From Gammaproteobacteria bacterium (GTDB lineage: Bacteria > Pseudomonadota > Gammaproteobacteria > Legionellales > Legionellaceae): a stretch of DNA of 64,000 nucleotides. The first letter of the stretch is position 1. The number at the start of each line of letters is the position of its first letter. The stretch covers positions 1 through 64,000 of the forward strand of contig JANSXK010000005.1 in NCBI GenBank assembly GCA_024742995.1, read 5' to 3'. The notes under the pieces are model-generated. The model saw only the letters and a program-made list of their open reading frames with translations, did not search any database and had not been told where the DNA came from. Shown here in pieces: positions 18,652 through 25,148 of this stretch. Both the position numbers and the translations under genes were made by a program.

Positions 18652-18809
18652 AATATCTTTCCCTATTTACTTGTCGGAGAGAATAACGTTATTTTTAATG
18701 ATGAACAAGACCATTACAAAATCAACATGAAGTATATTGAGCTATATTACTACGTGAAAAAAATGGTAGTATGGTCAAATTCGTGTCGTAGGAAAATAAG
18801 GAACACTGT
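18652..18809. promoter_or_regulatory. Divergent intergenic region between the PKS gene and the SDR gene
   Basis: These 158 bases must hold the start signals of both the giant PKS gene (leftward) and the SDR gene (rightward). Seen directly: an AGGGA Shine-Dalgarno ahead of the PKS ATG, AAGGA ahead of the SDR ATG, and a TTGACC hexamer on the minus strand near 18773-18778 followed after a 20-base gap by TAGTAAT, a poor match to a sigma-70 promoter. No clear operator is visible. A shared regulatory region would let both genes be controlled together. Confidence 0.4.
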
Positions 18810-19613
18810 ATGGAGCGCGTTAAAGGTAAAATTGCATTAGTAACAGGCGGAAGTGGTGGTATAGGGTTTGAGACAGCCAAAATGCTTATACAAGAAGGCG
18901 CCAAAGTTATTATAGCTGATATCACTGGAGCAGCAGGCAAAACCCAAGCAGATACCATTGGCGCGAACTATGTTGATCTTGATGTCTCTAAAGAAGATCA
19001 ATGGCAAAATTTTGTCAACAACTATCACGAGCAATATGGGCCATTAGATATCCTATTTAATAACGCTGGAACCATCGGTCTGCTAGATAGGAACAGTCCC
19101 CAAAATCCTGAGCATATTAGCATTAATGATTGGACTGCAATTCACCAAATTAATCTAGACGGCACTTTCCTTGGTTGTAAATACGGTATTCAACTAATGA
19201 AAGAACGTGGCGGTTCGATCATCAATATGTCTTCTATCCTCGGCATTGAAAGCTTTGTACACAGCGCGGCCTATAGTTCCAGCAAAGCAGCCGTGCGTAA
19301 TCATACCAAAACGGTTGCGATTTATTGTGCTGAAATGAAGTATAATATACGTTGTAATTCAATTCATCCAGGCGTAACTTTGACCGCCATGTGGGATCCC
19401 ATTTTTGGTGAAAACGAAAAAAAACGCGAAAACTCAATCAGCCATATCGCATCCAAAATTCCATTGGGACGATTGGGTACGACACAAGATGTTGCCTATG
19501 CTGTCTTGTATCTTGCGTCAGATGAATCAAGATATATCACCGGAACGGAATTAAAAATAGATGGTGGATTATTATCTGGTAGCTTAAACCATGCTATGAA
19601 ATTAGAAGCATGA
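18810..19613 (+). CDS. Short-chain dehydrogenase/reductase (SDR family)
   Basis: A 267-residue classical SDR that should move hydride between NAD(P)(H) and a carbonyl or alcohol. The Rossmann motif TGGSGGIG is at residues 12-19, followed by NNAG, the catalytic Ser in NMSS, and Tyr155/Lys159 in YSSSK. The C-terminal GTELKIDGG is typical of the family. The Asp in IIADI after the second strand suggests NAD(H) preference. The length is normal and an AAGGA ribosome-binding site lies ahead of the ATG. It is divergent from the PKS gene and convergent with the JmjC gene (16 bases between stops), so it may tailor the polyketide, or it may be an unrelated cyclopentanol-dehydrogenase or 3-oxoacyl-ACP-reductase-like enzyme. 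The substrate cannot be read from the sequence. Confidence 0.9.
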   Translation: MERVKGKIALVTGGSGGIGFETAKMLIQEGAKVIIADITGAAGKTQADTIGANYVDLDVSKEDQWQNFVNNYHEQYGPLDILFNNAGTIGLLDRNSPQNPEHISINDWTAIHQINLDGTFLGCKYGIQLMKERGGSIINMSSILGIESFVHSAAYSSSKAAVRNHTKTVAIYCAEMKYNIRCNSIHPGVTLTAMWDPIFGENEKKRENSISHIASKIPLGRLGTTQDVAYAVLYLASDESRYITGTELKIDGGLLSGSLNHAMKLEA

Positions 19614-19629
19614 TATATGGTACATGCAC

Positions 19630-20784
19630 TTATTTCTTTGGCGCAGAAAACTTAAACAAATCAGTAAGTTCTTTATCCAAATGATGACCATGTTTTGTTA
19701 CATATTCTTTCATTCTTTTAGCTCTTGGATCATACTTTTTTAAAACTCTTAATGCAGGTGCAACCAAGCTAAATGCTGAGTTAGTCCTAAATGTCAGTGC
19801 AATAGTAGGCATGACTGGCTTATTAGTAATCGTGTGCCACCAAAAATTAGGTACGTACAATATATCACCAGGTTCAACAGTGGCTTTATATTTGGGCATA
19901 TACTGATACAGTTGTAAGCCTCGTTGAGAAATCGTCTCATTTGACTCTCTACCATCCACCTTTGAAAGCTGAAATATAGAACTATCCTTAATAACTGGAT
20001 ACATGCCTGCTGAAAAATATGGATGAACCAAGCGCCAATGTTTAACACCCTGAACCCCAACAAAATAATTATCGCCCCCTTCCGCGTGCCATAAAGTATG
20101 CGAACGTACAGGTTGAATAAATAACTGCTCCGACATCACTTTTCCAATGTTACACCATCTGTAATACCATTTTTTTTGATAGTATTTGCAATCAGAAAAA
20201 GTTTCTATCTGTTCTACATCACAAAATTCTTTAATCACTGCTTTATTATCGGCCTGTAAAACGTTGCCAACTGCCTTGACGCTGAGTTCTCCATTATTTC
20301 TAACAGAGTGTATAAAATCTTTTATCTTAGAAAACCCCATTTTTGTAAAATGACTTAAAGGCACCGGTTTCCCATCATTTTCATAATTGTTACCTGGCTC
20401 GGTTTGCACACGAACTTCCATATCACCAAATTTTTTTTCAAAAAAATCCAGTGTAAAAGATTGCATTGCTGGCCAATGCTTAGCACCACCTTTGATCAAA
20501 AGAGGCAAATGGGTTTTTCTCGTCTGTCGCATCATATCTTGCGTCATCTCGGCATAAGCTATTGTTTTCACCGGAATGTCATCGGTATGTTCAGAATAGT
20601 TTTTTTCACAATAGTTCAATAGCTTTTTTTCACCCCACTTGAAAAGGAATGAACCAATTGAAGGAACAAACTGATGTTCTTCTACGATGCCTGAGGTCAA
20701 ACGTCCATACCGGGTTAAATAGGAAAAACCAGACCAGTACGCTATCCGTGCATATAGAGGTAATTTACATGGCAAATAGTTCAT
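19630..20784 (-). CDS. JmjC/cupin-8-type Fe(II)/2-oxoglutarate-dependent dioxygenase-like protein
   Basis: 384 residues. The C-terminal half has the cupin-like JmjC signature: metal-binding His233-x-Glu235 in LWHAEGGDNYF (more often HxD), then GVKHWRL, and the third ligand His317 in VPNFWWHTIT after PGDILY. Enzymes of this class hydroxylate proteins or small molecules using Fe(II), O2 and 2-oxoglutarate. The N-terminal ~90 residues match nothing I recognise; there is no signal peptide. The PLLIKGGAKHWPA segment at 94-106 is typical of the family's first strand. It is convergent with the SDR gene and close to the PKS gene, so a hydroxylating tailoring role is possible but unproven. A host- or ribosome-directed protein hydroxylase is the alternative. 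Confidence 0.8.
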   Translation of the reverse strand: MNYLPCKLPLYARIAYWSGFSYLTRYGRLTSGIVEEHQFVPSIGSFLFKWGEKKLLNYCEKNYSEHTDDIPVKTIAYAEMTQDMMRQTRKTHLPLLIKGGAKHWPAMQSFTLDFFEKKFGDMEVRVQTEPGNNYENDGKPVPLSHFTKMGFSKIKDFIHSVRNNGELSVKAVGNVLQADNKAVIKEFCDVEQIETFSDCKYYQKKWYYRWCNIGKVMSEQLFIQPVRSHTLWHAEGGDNYFVGVQGVKHWRLVHPYFSAGMYPVIKDSSIFQLSKVDGRESNETISQRGLQLYQYMPKYKATVEPGDILYVPNFWWHTITNKPVMPTIALTFRTNSAFSLVAPALRVLKKYDPRAKRMKEYVTKHGHHLDKELTDLFKFSAPKK

Positions 20785-21172
20785 ATCAGATCCATTGATT
20801 AAATGACTTTCAAATAAGTGAAGATAATCCCATTATTAATATGCGGAGTCAACATTCAGCAAACGCCAGTAGAATGCACCGTAGCAAACGACCGATAGGA
20901 ACGCACGTACTAAAATCCATGTGACCTGAGTGCACTGACATACCACTACAGAAAAATCCATCTATCCTAATGTAACATGGAATGTATCTTAATTACCCCG
21001 CTCTTAAATACCAACATATCCGCTGGGACATGACAAACTATCGTAACAATATCTTGAGTGATCAACCACAGAACTGTTTTTATCCCTTATTGTCCTTCCG
21101 AACGAATGCGAAGCAATCCAGTGCTGTGCTTCACGTTCGTTCGCAAAGACGGTACGACTTAGGTGCACAGTC
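20785..21172. other. Intergenic stretch without a supported gene
   Basis: 388 bases between the start of the JmjC gene and the end of the VirK-like gene. Short overlapping frames on both strands have no ribosome-binding site or recognisable protein. Apart from the REP-like palindrome at 21099-21143 I see nothing definite; the left part must contain the promoter of the JmjC gene. Confidence 0.6.
21099..21143. repeat. REP-like palindrome
   Basis: Two 17-base arms (21099-21115 and 21127-21143) are inverted copies with two mismatches, around an 11-base loop. The arm contains GAACGAA...GAAGCA, the style of repetitive extragenic palindromes found in many copies in some gammaproteobacteria. It lies just downstream of the VirK-like stop and could stabilise that transcript's 3' end. 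There is no T-tract, so it is not a simple terminator. Confidence 0.65.
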
Positions 21173-21655
21173 TCACTGTGGATCAACGACAAGTCTGGGT
21201 GGTTTAGGGTGCTTGGGATGCTTGGGCAATCTGAGCATCATCTTAGGACTATAAACTTTAACCGCCGTTTCTAAAGGACAAACCGTGTTATATGAATCAA
21301 GAACAGCATAGTCAGGTAAATTGAGATATTTGATCGTCACCTGAAGCTGATTGTCATTGGAGAGCTTATAACTTACATTTTCTAAGACTGTTTTATCAGC
21401 GTACTTAGCGTTATTAGCTGAGATAAATGAGTCGGTGAATCGTAGATATTCTGGACGCAACAATGCCTTTTTAACTGTGGTCACTGCTACAATATGTTCT
21501 ATACCTGGCATTGGATCACAAGCATCAGAATCAACCACTACTTTGATTGGGTGACCATGACGTAAACTCTGATAAATTTCAGGGAACGATTTCAATTCTT
21601 GTGCATACGCCGGAACAAGAAACGTGCAAGCTAATATCGCTGTTAGTTTTTTCAT
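21173..21655 (-). CDS. VirK-like secreted protein
   Basis: 160 residues with a clear signal peptide (MKKLTAILACTFLVPAYA, cut before QE), so exported across the inner membrane. The mature part begins SFPEIYQSLRHGHPIKVVVD, resembling the VirK family described first from Agrobacterium and found in Legionella-type bacteria; its function is not known. Cys residues at SDACDP and TVCPLE could form a disulphide. The last ~20 residues are Lys/His/Pro-rich (KHPKHPKPP), unusual and probably unstructured. AAGGAG lies six bases ahead of the ATG. The gene is divergent from the AIG2-like gene. Confidence 0.65.
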   Translation of the reverse strand: MKKLTAILACTFLVPAYAQELKSFPEIYQSLRHGHPIKVVVDSDACDPMPGIEHIVAVTTVKKALLRPEYLRFTDSFISANNAKYADKTVLENVSYKLSNDNQLQVTIKYLNLPDYAVLDSYNTVCPLETAVKVYSPKMMLRLPKHPKHPKPPRLVVDPQ

Positions 21656-21680
21656 AGGGTACTCCTTAAAATTGAATCAC

Positions 21681-21692
21681 TATGCTAGCATA
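21681..21692. promoter_or_regulatory. 12-bp perfect palindrome between divergent genes
   Basis: TATGCTAGCATA is a perfect inverted repeat in the 76-base space between the VirK-like and AIG2-like starts. Its position fits an operator shared by both promoters, or overlapping -10 elements, but no matching -35 is clear. Confidence 0.3.
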
Positions 21693-21731
21693 AGTTACGC
21701 CTATCCAAAAATAGAATAAGGCAGATTTCAT

Positions 21732-22103
21732 ATGAGCATCGAAAAATTATTTTCCTACGGCACCCTGCGCTATGAAGCAGTACAATTCGAAAATTTTGGA
21801 CGCAAATTAACGGGTAGAAACGACAGTTTACCCAAATTCAAACGCTCTGAAATTAAAATTACAGATCCGGAAGTCATCGCCATCAGTGGTGAACATACCC
21901 ACTCCATCATTGCTTATACCGGCAAAGACAGCGATAGCATAGATGGGATTGTATTTGATATCAGTCCAGAAGAATTGAACCGAGCGGATTCTTACGAGGT
22001 TTCAGATTATGAACGCATTCAAGTGCAACTGAACTCTGGTGTGCACGCATGGGTATATGCTAGCGCCACTGATCCTAATAGAACACAATCCACTGAAGCG
22101 TAA
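21732..22103 (+). CDS. AIG2/gamma-glutamylcyclotransferase-like protein
   Basis: 123 residues. LFSYGTLR at 6-13 is the substrate-binding YGTL loop of the gamma-glutamylcyclotransferase fold, and the acidic residue region LNRADSYEVSDYERI holds the expected catalytic Glu in a D.YE context. Proteins of this fold cyclise gamma-glutamyl compounds to 5-oxoproline or open related lactams; the true substrate of small bacterial members is mostly unknown. AAGG lies 10 bases ahead of the ATG. It ends nine bases before the convergent stop of the next gene. Confidence 0.75.
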   Translation: MSIEKLFSYGTLRYEAVQFENFGRKLTGRNDSLPKFKRSEIKITDPEVIAISGEHTHSIIAYTGKDSDSIDGIVFDISPEELNRADSYEVSDYERIQVQLNSGVHAWVYASATDPNRTQSTEA

Positions 22104-22112
22104 TGCCTTACG

Positions 22113-23114
22113 TCAAGGCGCAAGGTTTAATTGCTCAAATCCAGCAGCCAGCTCTTCTGAATGCGTTCCAAAAAATTCAAAAATAGAGTTGTGTTGCATC
22201 CGTTGTGTCACAGATGGTGCTGGATAAGTCTTCTCACATTTCACTGCCGCGTGAAGATCAGTTTGAAATTCCTCAAAAGTTTTTTGTTTAAAATGGTGGT
22301 ACAGTGCCGCAGAGAAACCAAGCACAGCTAGTGCTACCGCCATAACCATAATTAATTTTGCAAGAATCAAAAATTTAGCTAGGGGAATCAAAACGCCTTG
22401 TAGATGCTTTATAAAAGTCATCATCCCAGCTGTCATGCCCGTGCCAAGTACCAACGTAACAACAGCACCAATTGTATCCCTATATAATTTGACTTTGGAC
22501 CATCTGTAAAGATCAACCATATTTTCTGATATTGAAAGTTTTTTATATAAAATACGTTTAATGACATCTAAATCATTCTCTCTAGAACGTGTTTCTGCAA
22601 GCCCCGTTACTTGCTCAATAAGTTTTCGTTGTTTACCATCAGCATGTTCCCAAAAATGACCCTGGCGAGAAGCTGGTGGCATAGACGTCTTCAGATGAAT
22701 CGCATTTTCTGATGACATATCTATAGGATCCAATGTTGTTGATGAAGCCGTGTAGCAATATAAAACATCTTGATACAAAACAATTGCTTCGGCATCATCC
22801 CCTCGTATCACCCTATGGGAAGCTCTATCCTGGATATACTGTGCAACAATTTTGGCGCTAGGAGGAGTATTTAAATGAATCAGCAGCGGTTGATGATACA
22901 TTTTATCTCTAATAGACTCTTTTTGACCCTCATTTATAGACGCGAACAGCATAGGACTCCGATCTATGGTTTTTTGCAAAATATCAGCCAAAACATCCAA
23001 GCAAAAACGTTGATCAACGTTATCGATTTGTGCCACACGTATTGCAGAAAGCATACGACTCAAATAAGCAACGATTTGATCCCGTGTAGGATCTGACTCT
23101 GTTCTGAATAACAT
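22113..23114 (-). CDS. Unrecognised protein with C-terminal membrane hairpin
   Basis: 333 residues from the ATG at 23114, chosen over an in-frame TTG six codons earlier because AGGTGG lies just ahead of it. I do not recognise the family. The N-terminal ~205 residues are soluble and mixed; residues ~215-275 contain two hydrophobic stretches (AVVTLVLGTGMTAGMM and LIMVMAVALAVLGFSAAL) that would form a membrane hairpin; the last ~50 residues are soluble. A soluble head plus membrane hairpin is common among intracellular-bacterial effectors, but also among ordinary inner-membrane proteins. It lies 27 bases downstream of the next membrane-protein gene and is probably co-transcribed with it. Confidence 0.75.
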   Translation of the reverse strand: MLFRTESDPTRDQIVAYLSRMLSAIRVAQIDNVDQRFCLDVLADILQKTIDRSPMLFASINEGQKESIRDKMYHQPLLIHLNTPPSAKIVAQYIQDRASHRVIRGDDAEAIVLYQDVLYCYTASSTTLDPIDMSSENAIHLKTSMPPASRQGHFWEHADGKQRKLIEQVTGLAETRSRENDLDVIKRILYKKLSISENMVDLYRWSKVKLYRDTIGAVVTLVLGTGMTAGMMTFIKHLQGVLIPLAKFLILAKLIMVMAVALAVLGFSAALYHHFKQKTFEEFQTDLHAAVKCEKTYPAPSVTQRMQHNSIFEFFGTHSEELAAGFEQLNLAP

Positions 23115-23141
23115 GATTCCACCTGATTGCAAAAAATCTTA

Positions 23142-24302
23142 TTATAGGGGACTGCCACTACCTGCTACAGCGTTAATTGTGTATGACTCGTTAGCAGCAG
23201 TATCATCCACTGACAATTTAGATCCTCCATACATAGTATCTCGGCTTGTCGCAATTGATACTGGTTTCTTCGGCTTATCACCGACCCAAAAATCTAGTCC
23301 CAATATAAACGAAGCGCTGCCTGCAAATAATGCTGAAACTGCAGACAATGCTGTAATAACAGCAGCGGGCGGTAATCCAACACCCGCCGCAACTAAAATC
23401 ACGGTTAAAAGTTCTACACCAGCATATGTCAATGCGGCATTCACAAAAGCATTGTTTAAGACAGTCACCAAACCCGTTAAAGCACTAGGTGCTGCCATCA
23501 TTAAACTCCAATTGTATCCAAAATCCTGACAATACTCAGATAAAAAAGGCGCATAAAAGTAAAACTCTGTAAACGCACCAAAGGTGAACCCCACAAATAA
23601 TCCTGTGAGTAACGCAGGTAGTGCAGCGACATGAAGCGTCACCAACATCTGCGCAAAACTTAATGTAAACAACACACTCAGCGCAATCACATTTCCGATG
23701 GCAATCGCATAACCAATATTTTTTCCTCTTTGCTGATACACATCTAAGGGTGCTTCGGCAGCTTTTGGTAATGCATCCCCATTTGGAAGCGTTTTATCCA
23801 AGTCCCATATTCCAAGCCAGGCTTCTAATTCCTGAATCATCATCACACCAGTAACAAATAAGCCGATGGGTATTGATAGGGAAGCCAGTGGGCCTGACAG
23901 TGCAAATGTAAACGCCATCAAGCCAAACAAAATACCTGTGACCAAAAATATACCGATACCTGCAAAATACTTAAATCGATTCCACTCACTTAAGCTTTCG
24001 TATCGATAAGACAAAGGATTACCGTGGGCATCTTTGGCTGACAATCTATTAAAAAATTTATTCAATAAACCGACGTTCAATTTATAATTCACCATACCAC
24101 TGCAGAGACCACCAGCGCCAAACGCTACTGCTTGAATTGCCCCTCTAGAAAAGTGACTTACTGGCACAATACTACTTAAAAAAAGTCTAACCGCTTCTTC
24201 ATTTTGCGCAGCAACGCCAGCAGCGCCCGCCAAAGATAGCACAGCAGCAGAAATAGGATATCTGGGTTGTTCTACTGTATCTAAGGGTTGATCTTCAGCC
24301 AT
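23142..24302 (-). CDS. Unrecognised polytopic membrane protein
   Basis: 386 residues from the ATG at 24302, preferred to a GTG three codons upstream because GGAG lies eight bases ahead. At least six or seven hydrophobic segments are visible (for example GIGIFLVTGILFGLMAF, VIALSVLFTLSFAQMLV, ALPALLTGLFVGFTFG, ELLTVILVAAGVGL), with many Ala/Gly and a soluble tail of ~60 residues rich in Ser/Asp. No transporter motif is recognised. It is first in a likely two-gene operon and divergent from argR. Confidence 0.75.
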   Translation of the reverse strand: MAEDQPLDTVEQPRYPISAAVLSLAGAAGVAAQNEEAVRLFLSSIVPVSHFSRGAIQAVAFGAGGLCSGMVNYKLNVGLLNKFFNRLSAKDAHGNPLSYRYESLSEWNRFKYFAGIGIFLVTGILFGLMAFTFALSGPLASLSIPIGLFVTGVMMIQELEAWLGIWDLDKTLPNGDALPKAAEAPLDVYQQRGKNIGYAIAIGNVIALSVLFTLSFAQMLVTLHVAALPALLTGLFVGFTFGAFTEFYFYAPFLSEYCQDFGYNWSLMMAAPSALTGLVTVLNNAFVNAALTYAGVELLTVILVAAGVGLPPAAVITALSAVSALFAGSASFILGLDFWVGDKPKKPVSIATSRDTMYGGSKLSVDDTAANESYTINAVAGSGSPL

Positions 24303-24393
24303 GTCACACACTCCACTTACGACAATTAAAATAATTATTCATGATAATACTATATTTATTCATTTTTTGCAATTATAATATAAGTATCTTAAT

Positions 24394-24420
24394 ATGCTTG
24401 TTGAGATTTTTAACAAGCAT
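24394..24420. promoter_or_regulatory. Inverted repeat upstream of argR
   Basis: Perfect 9-base arms (ATGCTTGTT and AACAAGCAT) around a 9-base spacer, ending 17 bases before the argR ATG and inside the divergent promoter region. It could be an operator or a hairpin in the argR leader. It does not clearly match the E. coli ARG box. Confidence 0.35.
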
Positions 24421-24437
24421 CACATCGGGATAACCCT

Positions 24438-24899
24438 ATGACCTCCACCACCCAATTGCTACGTAAGATTCTCATAGAAGGTAATGCAAGAACCCAATCA
24501 GAAATTCAGCAAGTGCTGAAAAAACAAGGGGTTATCAGCAGTCAACCCAAAATATCCAGGTTGCTTCATCAAATTGGCGCCGTCAAAATCGTGGATAATC
24601 ACGGTAAGACCCAATATCGACTACCTCATGAAACCGGACTTCTTCATGAGCTCACCTCGCCACAAGAAAAAGTATTGTTTCGACAATGGATCCTGGATGT
24701 CACTGCGAATGAAACGGTCATTATCATTCACACCACACCGGCAGCTGCCATGCTGGTCGCCAGAGCTATTGACCAAAATAGAGAAGCACTGGATATTTTA
24801 GGAACCATCGCTGGCGATGATACCCTTTTTATCGCACCCAAACACATCAAAGAAATCAGCCAGACCGTAAATAAGATCACCAAATTGTTGCATTTGTAG
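24438..24899 (+). CDS. argR: Arginine repressor
   Basis: 153 residues, normal for the family. The N-terminal ~70 residues form the winged helix (ARTQSEIQ, SQPKISRLL as recognition helix) and the C-terminal half is the arginine-binding, hexamer-forming domain, with the HTTPAAAMLVARAID segment and GTIAGDDTLFI, the Asp pair that contacts arginine. ArgR represses arginine biosynthesis or controls arginine uptake when arginine is plentiful. No arginine gene is next to it, so its targets lie elsewhere. Confidence 0.88.
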   Translation: MTSTTQLLRKILIEGNARTQSEIQQVLKKQGVISSQPKISRLLHQIGAVKIVDNHGKTQYRLPHETGLLHELTSPQEKVLFRQWILDVTANETVIIIHTTPAAAMLVARAIDQNREALDILGTIAGDDTLFIAPKHIKEISQTVNKITKLLHL

Positions 24900-24974
24900 G
24901 TGCAATGATGCCCTAAATGGTTTGTTGATGCAAGGTATATTGGTGTATTGTTTCAACAAAGTGATTTTGTTAGG

Positions 24975-25060
24975 TGCATAAATCAAGGTATCTACGTCCT
25001 AAGCCTACGTTATGTGACCCATCCTGCGTATGCTCCGCGCTTTATGACCGCGTGATCCCC
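24975..25060. repeat. Dispersed-repeat remnant
   Basis: This spacer holds short strings shared with the other repeat patches in the window: TCTACGTCC (also near 42757 and 47633) and CCGCGCTTTATG (compare TTCCGTGCTTTATGCG at 42785 and 60894). It is less complete than those copies. Confidence 0.4.
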
Positions 25061-25071
25061 ACAGAATTATC

Positions 25072-25100
25072 TTGACAAAACCCCTGATTTCTATTACGTT
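25072..25100 (+). promoter_or_regulatory. Candidate ileS promoter
   Basis: TTGACA (25072-25077) is a perfect -35 hexamer. Seventeen bases later comes TACGTT (25095-25100), a weak -10. It lies 49 bases ahead of the ileS start and is the best promoter-like site in the gap. Confidence 0.45.
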
Positions 25101-25148
25101 GTCCTGATCATTTCTCAGCATCAATTTTGACTTCAAAAGGCTTTTTCA

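Noticed and set aside
20982-21254. 90-residue frame upstream of the VirK-like gene
   Set aside because: Overlaps a REP-like palindrome and the VirK-like C-terminus on the other strand; no ribosome-binding site.
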